The position numbers and the translations under genes were made by a program. Of a stretch of DNA of 64,000 nucleotides, positions 1-9,581 are shown in pieces (position 1 is the stretch's first letter; each line of letters starts with the position of its first letter). The stretch comes from Paenibacillus sp. NEAU-GSW1 (GTDB lineage Bacteria > Bacillota > Bacilli > Paenibacillales > Paenibacillaceae), in NCBI RefSeq assembly GCF_009737085.1, contig NZ_WOVL01000014.1, forward strand, positions 62,001-126,000. The letters are read 5' to 3'. The notes below the pieces were generated by a model. The model did not search any database, was not told the origin of the DNA, and worked only from the letters and a program-made list of their open reading frames with translations.

Positions 1-1
1 G

Positions 2-2206
2 GCGATGATTCCTGCGGCGTTGAAAGGGAAGGCGGAAAGGGTCATCAGCTTAAACCCGGAATATGAACGTGAAGGAACGGAAGGATTGGTCTCGTCGCTT
101 CCGCCTGAATTTGCGGAATGGCTCGGCAAGCAGCAGCAAGCGAAGCTGGAGACGGTTCAGCAGCGTTTTCCGCTCTACTCGACGGCAATAAAAGCGGCGC
201 TGCGCGAAGGCGCACTGCTGGAGCAGTCGTCGATCCGCGACCGGCTTGCGGTTCGCAAGGTGCTGACCGTATTTCCGCCGGAGCCGGAGGACCGCATCGC
301 TGCGGAAGAAGCGCTGGCGGCTTTTCCGGCCCGGGCGGCGAAGCAGCGCGAGCTGCTGGCGTTCATGCTGGAGCGGGGCGAACCGATGCCGCTGGCCGCG
401 ATGCTGGCAGAGGCGGGAGGCTCGCCGGCGAGCGTGCGCGCGCTTGCGGACAAGGGGCTGCTCGGACTACATGAGGTCGAGCAGCAGCGCGATCCGTACG
501 CCGGCCGCGATTTCAAGCGCACGGAGCCGCTGCCGCTGATGGAAGGGCAGCGGGCCGTATATGAGCGCATCGCCGCCACGGTAAGCCGCGGCGAGCCGCA
601 AGTGATGCTGCTCCACGGCGTGACGGGAAGCGGCAAGACGGAAGTGTACCTGCAGTCGATCCAGCATTGTCTGGAGCTGGGCAAGCAGGCCATTGTGCTT
701 GTGCCGGAAATTTCGCTGACGCCGCAAATGGTAGAACGGTTCAAAGGACGTTTCGGCGACGCGGTTGCCGTCATGCACAGCCGGCTGTCAAATGGCGAAC
801 GCTATGATGAATGGCGTAAAATTCGCAGCCGCAACGTGCAGGTCGCAATAGGCGCGCGTTCGGCCATTTTCGCACCTTTTGAGCAGATTGGGCTTATCAT
901 AATTGATGAAGAGCATGAATCCTCTTATAAGCAGGAGGAAAGCCCGAAATATCATGCCCGCGACGTAGCGGTCAAACGCGCCCGCCAGCATGGAGCGGCT
1001 GTTGTGCTCGGCTCGGCGACGCCGTCGCTGGAATCGTTCGCGGCGGCGAGCCGCCCGCCTGCTCCCGGCAAGGAGTCCGGGCTGCTGCCGATGCCTGGCC
1101 GGGTCGGCGGACGGCCGTTGCCGCCGGTCGACGTCATCGACATGCGCGCCGAGCTGCAGGAGGGCAACCGCTCGATGTTCAGCCGCCGCTTGCATGCGGC
1201 GCTGGCCGAGCGGCTGGAGCGCGGCGAGCAATCGGTGCTGCTTTTGAACCGGCGCGGGTATTCGACGTTCGTTATGTGCCGCTCCTGCGGTTACACCGCC
1301 GCTTGTCCGCATTGCGACATTTCGCTTACGTATCATCAGAAAACGCGGGCGCTGCGCTGCCATTATTGCGGCCATGCGGAGCAGGCGCCAAAAGCTTGCC
1401 CGTCGTGCGAAAGCGAGCATATCCGCTACTTCGGGACAGGGACGCAGCGCGTTGAGGAAGAGCTGGCGAAGCTGTTTCCCGGCATTCGCGTCATCCGGAT
1501 GGATGTCGATACGACGTCTGAGAAAAACGCCCATGAAAAGCTGCTCGGGCAGTTCGGCGAGCGGAAAGCCGATGTGCTGCTGGGCACGCAGATGGTAGCC
1601 AAAGGGCTTGATTTCCCTTACGTGACGCTTGTTGGCGTTATTGCGGCGGACACATCGCTTAATTTGCCGGACTTTCGCTCTGCCGAGCGGACGTTCCAGC
1701 TGCTGACGCAGGTGGCCGGACGAGCCGGACGGCATCAGCTGCCTGGCGAGGTCGTCGTGCAGACGTACACCCCGGAGCATTATGCGATCGTGACGGCGCA
1801 GCATCATGATTACGACGCCTTCGTACGCGAGGAGCTGAAGCATCGGAGCGTTATGGGATATCCGCCGTTTTGCCGGCTGGCGCTTGTGACGCTGTCGCAT
1901 GAGCAGCTGCCGCTTCTTGCTTCGGTCAGCGAGCAATTCGCTGCGAGGCTGCGGGATCTGGCCGCTGCGGAAGGCGTGCTTGGCCCGCTCGAGGGCGGAT
2001 CGGCGCGTTCGCTTGACGTGCTGGGACCGGTCTCTTCGCCGATCTCAAGAATGAAAGATCGCTACCGTTTTCAAGTTGTGTTAAAATATCGTGGAAACAT
2101 TGATGTTCCTGCGCTTCTCCGCGAAGCAATCGCTCCGTTTACGGAAGGTCCGCAGCAGAAGCAAGCGCAGTTCAGCGTCGATATCGACCCGCAGGTTATT
2201 TTATAA
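2..2206 (+). CDS. priA: Primosomal protein N' (PriA helicase), 5' end outside window
   Basis: Superfamily 2 DNA helicase that restarts stalled replication forks by loading the replicative helicase. The reading frame is open from base 2. About 730 residues are visible against roughly 800 for the family, so the N-terminal part of the DNA-binding domain is cut off. Visible in order: end of the 3'BD domain, Walker A GVTGSGKTEVYL, the DEEH box, and an eight-cysteine double zinc module (CRSCGY..CPHCD..CHYCG..CPSC). These are followed by the helicase C-terminal motifs (TQMVAKGLDF, QVAGRAGR) and the PriA C-terminal domain. It is the first gene of the conserved priA-def-fmt-rsmB-rlmN order. Identification is certain; only the start is missing. 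Confidence 0.97.
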   Translation, partial: AMIPAALKGKAERVISLNPEYEREGTEGLVSSLPPEFAEWLGKQQQAKLETVQQRFPLYSTAIKAALREGALLEQSSIRDRLAVRKVLTVFPPEPEDRIAAEEALAAFPARAAKQRELLAFMLERGEPMPLAAMLAEAGGSPASVRALADKGLLGLHEVEQQRDPYAGRDFKRTEPLPLMEGQRAVYERIAATVSRGEPQVMLLHGVTGSGKTEVYLQSIQHCLELGKQAIVLVPEISLTPQMVERFKGRFGDAVAVMHSRLSNGERYDEWRKIRSRNVQVAIGARSAIFAPFEQIGLIIIDEEHESSYKQEESPKYHARDVAVKRARQHGAAVVLGSATPSLESFAAASRPPAPGKESGLLPMPGRVGGRPLPPVDVIDMRAELQEGNRSMFSRRLHAALAERLERGEQSVLLLNRRGYSTFVMCRSCGYTAACPHCDISLTYHQKTRALRCHYCGHAEQAPKACPSCESEHIRYFGTGTQRVEEELAKLFPGIRVIRMDVDTTSEKNAHEKLLGQFGERKADVLLGTQMVAKGLDFPYVTLVGVIAADTSLNLPDFRSAERTFQLLTQVAGRAGRHQLPGEVVVQTYTPEHYAIVTAQHHDYDAFVREELKHRSVMGYPPFCRLALVTLSHEQLPLLASVSEQFAARLRDLAAAEGVLGPLEGGSARSLDVLGPVSSPISRMKDRYRFQVVLKYRGNIDVPALLREAIAPFTEGPQQKQAQFSVDIDPQVIL

Positions 2207-2288
2207 GCACGTTGCGCGATTTGCAGCGGAGGTAATGACAGATTGGCCTGTAAATGCAAACGGCAACGGCAAGGATTGCCCTATTATC

Positions 2289-2313
2289 AATAACGCTTTC
2301 GCGAAGCGTTATT
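2289..2313. repeat. Dispersed short palindrome (AATAACGCTT/AAGCGTTATT)
   Basis: Perfect inverted repeat with 10-bp arms AATAACGCTT and AAGCGTTATT around a TCGCG loop, in the 338-bp gap between priA and def. It belongs to a family of intergenic palindromes seen at several places in this window. No run of T follows directly, so it is not a standard intrinsic terminator. Apart from these palindromes and a degenerate copy near 2402-2430, nothing gene-like is seen between 2207 and 2544. Confidence 0.75.
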
Positions 2314-2450
2314 TCGCCACATTCTTCCGTTGAGGGCTGAATAGAGCTGCGGAGCCGCGTTATATCACGACATGCAGCGTGTTTTTCGGTTTAATCGGTC
2401 TCATAACGCTGTGTCGACGTGCTATTACTGCTTATTTTGCAGATTTCGTA

Positions 2451-2479
2451 AAAATAACACTTTCGCGAAGCGTTATTTT
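2451..2479. repeat. Dispersed short palindrome, second copy before def
   Basis: Imperfect inverted repeat: AAAATAAC-A-CT on the left pairs with AAGCGTTATTTT on the right around TTCGCG. It is the same element type as 2289-2313, with one mismatch in the left arm. It lies 65 bp upstream of the def start codon and may be within the def leader. Confidence 0.65.
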
Positions 2480-2544
2480 CTCTAGAACTACTAAGCTAAC
2501 AAACACCAAATACCCGTGAGGTAATAAAGGAAGGGAACTATATT

Positions 2545-3030
2545 ATGGCTATTCGACTGATTGTAAAAGATCCGGATCCGGTATTGCGCGAGCCGGCAAA
2601 AGAGGTAACTAAATTTAATGCCAACCTCGCTAAGCTGCTCAAAGATATGGCGGAAACGATGTATGACGCAGAAGGCGTCGGCCTCGCTGCGCCTCAGGTT
2701 GGCATTTCGAAGCGGGTAATCGTTGTCGATATCGGCGATGAGACCGGCTTGATCGAGATGGTCAATCCTGTCATTGTCGAGCAGGACGGAGAGCAGTTCG
2801 GTCCGGAAGGCTGCCTCAGCATTCCGAATTTGAACGGCGATGTACGCCGCGCCGACCGTGTTGTCGTAAGCGGCCAACGTGCGGACGGAACGCCTTTTAC
2901 GGTAGAAGCGAAAGGCTTTATGGCGCGCGCTTTCCAGCATGAAGTCGACCATTTGAACGGCATTCTGTTTACCGACCTGGCCGAAAGCGTCTATGACATT
3001 TCGGAGAGAACACGTAAAGGCGGCGAATAA
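2545..3030 (+). CDS. def: Peptide deformylase
   Basis: Removes the formyl group from the N-terminal methionine of nascent proteins; a cytosolic Fe2+/Zn2+ metallohydrolase. The 161-residue protein shows all three family motifs: GVGLAAPQVG (motif 1), EGCLS (motif 2, metal-binding Cys) and QHEVDHLNG (motif 3, HExxH-type metal ligands). The EGCLS form and length fit the short PDF-1 type (DefA). The start is supported by the GGAAGGGA ribosome site upstream. The stop is 5 bp before fmt, so the two genes that handle formyl-methionine are co-transcribed. Confidence 0.97.
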   Translation: MAIRLIVKDPDPVLREPAKEVTKFNANLAKLLKDMAETMYDAEGVGLAAPQVGISKRVIVVDIGDETGLIEMVNPVIVEQDGEQFGPEGCLSIPNLNGDVRRADRVVVSGQRADGTPFTVEAKGFMARAFQHEVDHLNGILFTDLAESVYDISERTRKGGE

Positions 3031-3034
3031 CGAA

Positions 3035-3991
3035 ATGCGTATCGTATTTATGGGGACGCCGGAATTTGCCGTGCCGTCCCTGCATTTGCTGCTCGAGCAA
3101 GGTTATGAAATCGCCGCAGTCGTCTCGCAGCCGGACCGGCCGAAAGGCCGCAAGCGGACGTTGACGCCGCCGCCTGTGAAGGAAGCGGCGCTTGCGCTCG
3201 GACTGCCGGTGCTGCAGCCGGAACGGATGCGCAGTCCGGAAGCGGTTGCCGCTATTGCCGAGCTTCAGCCAGATTTGATCGTTACTGCCGCCTACGGCCA
3301 AATATTGCCGAAGGCGGTGCTTGAGCTGCCGCGGCTCGGCTGCATTAACGTGCACGGCTCGCTGTTGCCGAAATATCGCGGCGGCGCGCCGATTCAGCGA
3401 TCGATTATGAACGGCGAGAAGGTGACGGGCGTCACCATTATGTATATGGCGGAAGGTCTCGACACCGGCGATATGATCAGCAAGGTAGAAGTGTCGATCA
3501 CAGACGAGGATACTTCGGGCACGCTGTTTGAGAAGCTTAGCGCAGCGGGCGCCGAGCTGCTCGGCAGAACGCTGCCTGCGCTTATCGCCGGGGAGATTAC
3601 GGCGGTGCCGCAAGCGGACGAGCAGGCGACTTACGCGCCTAACTTGACCCGCGACGACGAACGGATCGACTGGAGCCGGTCGGCGCGTCAAATTTACGAC
3701 CAGGTGCGCGGATTGTCTCCGATGGCGGGCGCTTTCACGACACTCCAGGGCGAAGTGTTTAAAATATGGAAATGCGAAAATCCGAATGCCGGATCTGCGG
3801 CTGGTTCATCCGCTGCAACTCCAGGAACGGTGCTTGAAGCAAGCGCGCGCGGCATTGCGGTGCAAACCGGAGACGGCGTGCTGACGCTGCTCGACATTCA
3901 GCCGTCCGGCAAGCGTATGATGACTGCGGCGGAATGGCTCGCGGGGTCGAAGCTTCCTGCCGGAACGATGCTTGGGAGCGAACCGCAATGA
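3035..3991 (+). CDS. fmt: Methionyl-tRNA formyltransferase
   Basis: Formylates initiator Met-tRNA using 10-formyl-tetrahydrofolate. The start at 3035 gives MRIVFMGTPEFAVP, the normal Fmt N-terminus, and 318 residues, the normal family length; the frame is open further upstream but that part overlaps def. The core shows NVHGSLLPKYRGGAPIQ (catalytic Asn/His region) and AEGLDTGDM (catalytic Asp). A C-terminal tRNA-binding OB-fold domain follows. The 3' end overlaps the rsmB start by 4 bases (ATGA), which indicates translational coupling. Confidence 0.97.
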   Translation: MRIVFMGTPEFAVPSLHLLLEQGYEIAAVVSQPDRPKGRKRTLTPPPVKEAALALGLPVLQPERMRSPEAVAAIAELQPDLIVTAAYGQILPKAVLELPRLGCINVHGSLLPKYRGGAPIQRSIMNGEKVTGVTIMYMAEGLDTGDMISKVEVSITDEDTSGTLFEKLSAAGAELLGRTLPALIAGEITAVPQADEQATYAPNLTRDDERIDWSRSARQIYDQVRGLSPMAGAFTTLQGEVFKIWKCENPNAGSAAGSSAATPGTVLEASARGIAVQTGDGVLTLLDIQPSGKRMMTAAEWLAGSKLPAGTMLGSEPQ

Positions 3992-5505
3992 GTGAGCAGA
4001 TAAACGGTAAAGCAAACAAAACCGCGGCCCGCAACGGCGGAAACAACAGCCAAGCCCGCAAAGGCGGGGGTAACGGCGGACAAGCCAAAGGCGGACGCGC
4101 TTCCGGCGCGCCTAGCCAAGCGCCGCGCGCGAAACGGGCGTTGACGCCGCGAGAGCTTGCGCTCGACACGCTAGTCCGAGTGGCGGAGACGGGCGCTTAC
4201 AGCAACTTGCAGCTTAACCGCGCCTTGCAGGACGCGCAGCTTCAGCGGGCGGACGCGGCCCTTGCTACTGAACTTGTATACGGCACGATTCAGCGGCAGC
4301 TCACGCTCGACCATTGGCTTGGCAAATTTGCCGCCAAAGGATTGCGCAAGCTGGAGCCGTGGGTGCATCAGCTGCTGCGCATGAGCGCGTATCAGCTGCT
4401 GTACCTCGACCGGATACCGGCCCATGCGGCGGTGAATGAAGCGGTGACGATCGCCAAACGGCGCGGCCATCAAGGCATCTCGGGAATGGTCAACGGCATT
4501 CTGCGCAGCATCGACCGCAATCGCGCCGAGCTGACCGTTAAGGCAATAAACGATAACGATCCGGTCGCGAGAATCGCGCTTCGCCACTCTTATCCCGAAT
4601 GGCTCGTGAAGCGCTGGATTGACGCTTACGGCGAACAAACGGCCGAAGCGATGTGCGCGGCGGGCAATGAGCCGCCGCATGCGAGCATTCGCGTCAATCC
4701 ATTGCGAGAATCGCGGGAAGAGGCGCTTCGCCAGTTGGCGGAACAGGGCATCGACGCGGCGCCTTCCCCGCTCGCTCCAGCGGGTATCGCCGTTCGGCGC
4801 GGCGGCAATCTTGCCGATACCGAAGGCTTCCGCGAAGGCCGCTGGACCGTCCAGGACGAGAGCTCGATGCTCGTCGCCGAAGTCGCTTCGCCGCAGCCGG
4901 GTATGGCGGTGCTCGATTGCTGCGCAGCGCCGGGCGGCAAGTCGACCCATCTGGCCGAATTGATGGGCGGCAAAGGAAAGGTGTGGGCAAACGACCTGCA
5001 TCCGCACAAGCGTCAGCTTATTGAATCCCAGGCCGATCGGCTTGGACTTGCCAATATCGAAGCTATAACCGGCGACGCTTCGGCGCTCGGCGAGCGATTT
5101 GCAGCAGAGTCGTTGGACGTCGTCCTGCTGGATGCGCCTTGCTCCGGCTTTGGCGTTATTCGCCGCAAGCCGGAAATCAAATGGACGAAGACGGCGGGCG
5201 ATGTCACTGAAATCGCAGCGATCCAGCGCAAGCTGCTGCAATCCGCAGCCGGCTTGGTTAAGCCGGGCGGCGTGCTCGTTTACAGCACCTGTACGATCGA
5301 GAAGGCGGAGAACGAGCAGCAGGTCGCTGCCTTTCTAGCCGATCATCCGGAGTTTCAGCTCGACGCCGAATGGCCGGAAGCGGTGCTTCAGCCGCTGCGG
5401 CAAGCGGGCGTGCTGGACGAGCGGTTTGACGGCCAAGCGCAGCTGCTCCCGCATCATTTTGACAGCGACGGCTTCTTCATCGCGCGCATGCGCAAACGCC
5501 CGTAG
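3988..5505 (+). CDS. rsmB: 16S rRNA m5C967 methyltransferase RsmB
   Basis: SAM-dependent cytosine-5 methyltransferase of 16S rRNA (Sun/Fmu family). The start overlaps the fmt stop codon. The first ~50 residues are a low-complexity basic Gly/Asn/Lys-rich tail not found in the core family. Next come a NusB-like RNA-binding domain (about 55-190), and the Rossmann methyltransferase domain with CCAAPGGKSTHLAEL (SAM site), LLDAPCSGFGVIRRKPEIKW (catalytic Cys motif IV) and STCTIEKAENE (motif VI Cys). 505 residues, longer than the B. subtilis protein because of the basic N-terminal tail, which may help RNA binding (inference). Confidence 0.95.
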   Translation: MSEQINGKANKTAARNGGNNSQARKGGGNGGQAKGGRASGAPSQAPRAKRALTPRELALDTLVRVAETGAYSNLQLNRALQDAQLQRADAALATELVYGTIQRQLTLDHWLGKFAAKGLRKLEPWVHQLLRMSAYQLLYLDRIPAHAAVNEAVTIAKRRGHQGISGMVNGILRSIDRNRAELTVKAINDNDPVARIALRHSYPEWLVKRWIDAYGEQTAEAMCAAGNEPPHASIRVNPLRESREEALRQLAEQGIDAAPSPLAPAGIAVRRGGNLADTEGFREGRWTVQDESSMLVAEVASPQPGMAVLDCCAAPGGKSTHLAELMGGKGKVWANDLHPHKRQLIESQADRLGLANIEAITGDASALGERFAAESLDVVLLDAPCSGFGVIRRKPEIKWTKTAGDVTEIAAIQRKLLQSAAGLVKPGGVLVYSTCTIEKAENEQQVAAFLADHPEFQLDAEWPEAVLQPLRQAGVLDERFDGQAQLLPHHFDSDGFFIARMRKRP

Positions 5506-5599
5506 CCAGCTTGTAGCTGTGCATGGGCGTTTGTGGTAAAATAAATCATCAGCGGAGCGAAAGTCCGCGCTATATTAGAGTCAGGTGTGATAAAAAACG

Positions 5600-6646
5600 A
5601 TGAAACCTATTATTTATGACTATACGCTTGAACAGCTTCAGGATTGGATGAAGGAGAACGGCGAGCCGGCGTTTCGCGGCGGCCAGCTGTTCGACTGGCT
5701 GTACGTTAAGCGCGTGAAAAGCTTCGAGGATATGTCGAACTTGCCGAAAGCGCTGCGCGACAAGCTGGAGGATCATTTCCAATTCGTGACGCTGACGGAA
5801 ATTACGAAGTTTGAATCGAAGGACGGAACCGTGAAGTTTCTGTTCGGCCTGCATGACAACCATGCGATCGAGACCGTTATTATGCGCCACGATTACGGCA
5901 ACAGCATTTGCGTTACGACGCAGGTCGGCTGCCGGATCGGCTGCACGTTCTGCGCATCGACGCTTGGCGGCTTGAAGCGGAACCTGACGGCCGGCGAGAT
6001 CGTCGCTCAGGTCGTAACCGCGCAGCAGATGCTCGACGCCACTAACGAGCGCGTATCCAGCATCGTTATTATGGGCTCGGGCGAGCCATTCGAAAATTAT
6101 GACGCGACGATGGCGTTCCTTCGCATTATGATTCACGAGAAGGGCTTGAATATCGGCCAGCGCCATATTACCGTCTCGACAAGCGGCATCGTGCCGAGCA
6201 TGTATAAATTTACGGAAGAAAATACGCAGATCAACCTCGCGATTTCGATTCACGCGCCGAACGACAAGCTTCGTTCCAAGCTGATGCCGGTCAACCGCCG
6301 CTTCCCGTTCGAGGACGTTATGGCGGCTTGCCGCAACCATATCGCGAAGACCGGCCGCCGCATTACGTTCGAATACGCTTTGATCGGCGGCGTCAACGAC
6401 CGTCCCGAGCATGCGCAAGAGCTTGCTGACGTATTGAAGGGGATGCTGTGCCACGTCAATCTGATTCCGGTCAACCATGTGCCGGAACGCAATTACGTGC
6501 GCACGCCGCGCGAGGATATCTTTGAATTCCAGCGCATTCTGGAACGCAACAAAATCAACGCGACGATTCGCAGGGAGCAAGGCCACGACATTGCAGCCGC
6601 TTGCGGCCAATTGAGGGCGAAACATATGGAGTCCACTACGAGGTGA
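5600..6646 (+). CDS. rlmN: Dual-specificity 23S rRNA / tRNA adenine-C2 methyltransferase RlmN
   Basis: Radical-SAM enzyme that makes 2-methyladenosine in 23S rRNA (A2503) and in some tRNAs. The 348-residue protein has the radical-SAM cluster motif CRIGCTFC (Cys 111, 115, 118) and the GSGEP SAM-binding motif. The conserved C-terminal Cys335 (IAAACGQLR) is the cysteine that resolves the covalent intermediate. It lies in the rsmB-rlmN-prpC order known from Bacillus. Full length and intact. Confidence 0.96.
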   Translation: MKPIIYDYTLEQLQDWMKENGEPAFRGGQLFDWLYVKRVKSFEDMSNLPKALRDKLEDHFQFVTLTEITKFESKDGTVKFLFGLHDNHAIETVIMRHDYGNSICVTTQVGCRIGCTFCASTLGGLKRNLTAGEIVAQVVTAQQMLDATNERVSSIVIMGSGEPFENYDATMAFLRIMIHEKGLNIGQRHITVSTSGIVPSMYKFTEENTQINLAISIHAPNDKLRSKLMPVNRRFPFEDVMAACRNHIAKTGRRITFEYALIGGVNDRPEHAQELADVLKGMLCHVNLIPVNHVPERNYVRTPREDIFEFQRILERNKINATIRREQGHDIAAACGQLRAKHMESTTR

Positions 6647-6652
6647 TGACGG

Positions 6653-7435
6653 TTGATAACGGCAAGCCGAAGTGACATTGGACGAATTCGTCAAATAAAT
6701 GAAGACCGCCACTGGGCGGGAACGCTTGAGAACGGCGCGACGCTAGCCATCGTTGCCGACGGTATGGGCGGTCATCAGGCGGGAGACGTCGCGAGCCAAA
6801 TCGCGGTCAATACGTTCCGCGACCGGATGGAGAAGTCTGCAGCAAAAGCCGGATTGACGGTCGAAGAGGGAAAAATGCTCATTCGACAGGCGATCGTCGG
6901 AGCGAATGACGTCGTTTACGACATGGCTTCCCGCAACGAGCAATATTACAATATGGGAACGACGATCGTCGCTGCGCTGCTATTGGATGAGCGGGCGATT
7001 ATCGGCCATATCGGAGACAGCCGGGTTTATCAGATTGCGGAGAACGGCATCGTGCAGCTCACCGAGGATCATACCCTTGTCAATGAGCTCGTCAAATCCG
7101 GCCAAGTGAGCGCGGAGGAGGCGGCTCACCATCCGCGCCGCAACGTCATTACCCGCGCGGTGGGAACCGACGCTCAAGTGACGGTCGATATTTTGACGAC
7201 GGATCTTGCGGCAGGCGACGTGCTGCTGCTCTGCAGCGACGGCTTGACGAATATGGTTAGCGACGAGCAGCTGCTGCGCACCGTTCAAGAGGATGGGCCG
7301 AAGCTTAGCGACAAAGCGGAGCATTTGATCCAGCTGGCGCTTCATGCCGGAGGGGACGACAATATAACGGTCGTGCTTATTCAAGCGGATAATAACGTCA
7401 CAACCGAGGGGGTGACAACAGATGATCGGACATGA
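6653..7435 (+). CDS. prpC: PP2C-type Ser/Thr protein phosphatase (PrpC/Stp)
   Basis: Metal-dependent phosphatase that counteracts the PASTA kinase encoded next. TTG start with a GAGGTGATG ribosome site. The 260 residues contain the PP2C metal-site motifs: NEDRH near the N-terminus, VADGMGGHQAGD, GDSRVY, LLLCSDGLTNM and GGDDNITVVL. The 3' end overlaps the kinase gene by 14 bp, so expression is coupled. The pair typically controls cell-wall synthesis, division and translation factors during stationary phase. Confidence 0.96.
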   Translation: MITASRSDIGRIRQINEDRHWAGTLENGATLAIVADGMGGHQAGDVASQIAVNTFRDRMEKSAAKAGLTVEEGKMLIRQAIVGANDVVYDMASRNEQYYNMGTTIVAALLLDERAIIGHIGDSRVYQIAENGIVQLTEDHTLVNELVKSGQVSAEEAAHHPRRNVITRAVGTDAQVTVDILTTDLAAGDVLLLCSDGLTNMVSDEQLLRTVQEDGPKLSDKAEHLIQLALHAGGDDNITVVLIQADNNVTTEGVTTDDRT

Positions 7436-9581
7436 TCTTGGCGGACGTTATGAGATTTTAACACGCATTGGCGGGGGCGGCATGGCTCTCGTTTACAAAG
7501 CGCATGATATTTTGCTTAACAGGAACGTTGCAGTCAAAGTGCTGCGCCAGCAATTTGTTCACGATGAGGAGTTTATTCGCCGTTTCCGGCGCGAAGCGCA
7601 GTCGGCGGCATCGCTCTCTCATCCCAATGTCGTGAGCATCTATGATGTCGGGCAAGAGGACGATACGCATTATATCGTCATGGAATATATCGAAGGCAAT
7701 AATTTAAATGAAATTATACAAGAACGGGCGCCGCTGCAGACCGATGAGGCGGTGCGTATCGCCGTGCAAATTTGCGATGCGCTTGATCACGCGCATCATA
7801 ACCATATTATTCACCGCGACATTAAGCCGCACAATATTTTGATCGGGAAGAACGGCAGAGTCAAAGTAACCGACTTCGGCATTGCCCGCGCGGTTACTTC
7901 TTCGACGATTACGCAGACGGGCTCTGTCGTCGGTTCCGTGCATTATTTTTCGCCGGAGCATGCGAAGGGCGTAAGCATGGGGGAGAAATCCGACCTGTAT
8001 TCGCTTGGCATCGTTATTTATCAGATGCTGACGGGCAAGCTGCCGTTTCTCGGCGAAAGCCCGATCAGCGTAGCGCTCAAGCATTTGCAAGAGGAGTTTG
8101 AGGCGCCTAGACTCGTGAATCCGCATATTCCGCAAAGCGTCGAAAATATTATTTTAAAAGCAACGCGAAAAAACCAGTCGGAGCGTTACGATTCCGCGCA
8201 CGAGATGCTGATTGATCTCGACAGTTGCCTTAAGCCGGAACGATTGAACGAGCCGAAAGCGACGTTTGTCAGCGACAGCGATATGGATGAGACGCGCGTT
8301 ATGCCGGCAATCCGGGGCGATTTCCGTCCGGTATCGCCGGCTGTGCCGCCGCCTCCTGTGGAACGGCTGGAGCGGGAACGCTCGTCCTCTTCCCAGAAGA
8401 ACGACGTTCAATGGAAGGAAGAAGGGCTGGCTGAGCAAAAGCAAAAGGGCTGGAAGCGCCCGACGACGATTGTGCTCGTTACGCTGGTTGCGCTCGCTTT
8501 GCTTGTTTGGGGTTTTTCCGCTGTGCTGAAGAAGCTTGACGTTCCCGAAGTGGACGTGCCTTATGTCGTAGGCATGCAGGAATCGGATGCCCGCGCCGCG
8601 ATTGAAGCGAAGGGGCTGAAGGTCGAAGATCCCGTGACTCGCGAATTTATGGGCGATATACCGGCCGGTGAGGTCTATGAGCAGACGAAAGCGAATATGC
8701 GGGTGAAGCAAGGTTCGTTTATTCATTTGTCGGTGAGCGACGGCGCTGTGCTTGAGAAGCTCGCCAATTATAAAGGCAAGATGCTGCAGGCGGCGAAGGA
8801 CGAATTATCCGCGCTTGGCGTCAATGTGGACGATTCGCTCGTTTTTGAAGTGGAAGAGGTATTCAGCGAGGAAGAGCCGGGCACGATCATTTCGCAATCG
8901 CCAGACGCCGGCACGGAATTCGATCCGAAAGCGGTCGAGCTGAAGTTTATGGTCAGCAAAGGTCGGGAAAAGATCGAAATGCCGAATTTGATCGGCAAGA
9001 CAGTCGCCGAGGCGAAGGATGAGCTGAAGGCGCACGAGCTGGTGCTGAACGAGGATGATATTTTGTACGAACCAAGCTATGTTGTGAAAAAAGGGATTGT
9101 CATCGAGTCCGATCCTTATGAGCCTAAAGATCCGGTGTCGAAGGGAGCGAAGGTGTCGATTCGCGTTAGCTCCGGTCCGCCGGAGGATGCGAGGGAGCAT
9201 CAGTTCAATATCTCGATATCCCCTGCCGAAGCCGGCAAGACGAGCGAAGTGAGAATTGTTTACACCGATGCGCGAGGCGACAATATCGAGTGGGGCAAAA
9301 GGCAGATTCAAGAGATGCAGACGTTCCCTGTAAAAGTCATTTTGTCGCCGGATACCGAAGCAAGGGTGACGGTATACCGCGACGGGCAATTTGTCGATTC
9401 GAAGACGATCACCTATGAAGAAATCGTGCAGGGCGCAGGCTCCTCAACACTGTCGATACCTGGCACGGAAATAGCGACTCCGCCTCCTTCTCCGAAAGAA
9501 GAGGCGGAGCCTGCCACAACGGAACCTGATCAGGAAGGACAGACAGATGGCGACGGAGAGACAACAGATGTCCAGCAATAA
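7422..9581 (+). CDS. prkC: PASTA-domain Ser/Thr protein kinase (PrkC/Stk)
   Basis: Membrane eukaryotic-type kinase that senses peptidoglycan fragments; in Bacillus it triggers spore germination. Domains of the 719-residue protein: kinase domain (about 10-270) with GGGGMALVYKA, catalytic HRDIKPHNIL and DFG. A linker, one transmembrane segment near residue 347-368 and three extracellular PASTA repeats (about 375-585) follow. The last part is an extracellular module with a Pro/Glu/Thr-rich tail. The start is fixed by GAGGGGGTGA upstream. This tail after the PASTA repeats is typical of Paenibacillus/Bacillus kinases. Confidence 0.96.
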   Translation: MIGHDLGGRYEILTRIGGGGMALVYKAHDILLNRNVAVKVLRQQFVHDEEFIRRFRREAQSAASLSHPNVVSIYDVGQEDDTHYIVMEYIEGNNLNEIIQERAPLQTDEAVRIAVQICDALDHAHHNHIIHRDIKPHNILIGKNGRVKVTDFGIARAVTSSTITQTGSVVGSVHYFSPEHAKGVSMGEKSDLYSLGIVIYQMLTGKLPFLGESPISVALKHLQEEFEAPRLVNPHIPQSVENIILKATRKNQSERYDSAHEMLIDLDSCLKPERLNEPKATFVSDSDMDETRVMPAIRGDFRPVSPAVPPPPVERLERERSSSSQKNDVQWKEEGLAEQKQKGWKRPTTIVLVTLVALALLVWGFSAVLKKLDVPEVDVPYVVGMQESDARAAIEAKGLKVEDPVTREFMGDIPAGEVYEQTKANMRVKQGSFIHLSVSDGAVLEKLANYKGKMLQAAKDELSALGVNVDDSLVFEVEEVFSEEEPGTIISQSPDAGTEFDPKAVELKFMVSKGREKIEMPNLIGKTVAEAKDELKAHELVLNEDDILYEPSYVVKKGIVIESDPYEPKDPVSKGAKVSIRVSSGPPEDAREHQFNISISPAEAGKTSEVRIVYTDARGDNIEWGKRQIQEMQTFPVKVILSPDTEARVTVYRDGQFVDSKTITYEEIVQGAGSSTLSIPGTEIATPPPSPKEEAEPATTEPDQEGQTDGDGETTDVQQ

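Noticed and set aside
788-1936. Long minus-strand open frame opposite priA (382 codons)
   Set aside because: Shadow of priA with strongly arginine-rich, low-complexity composition and no ribosome site; typical of a high-GC antisense frame.
5570-6712. Long minus-strand frame opposite rlmN
   Set aside because: Antisense shadow; rlmN itself has all catalytic motifs, and the antisense product has no recognisable domain.
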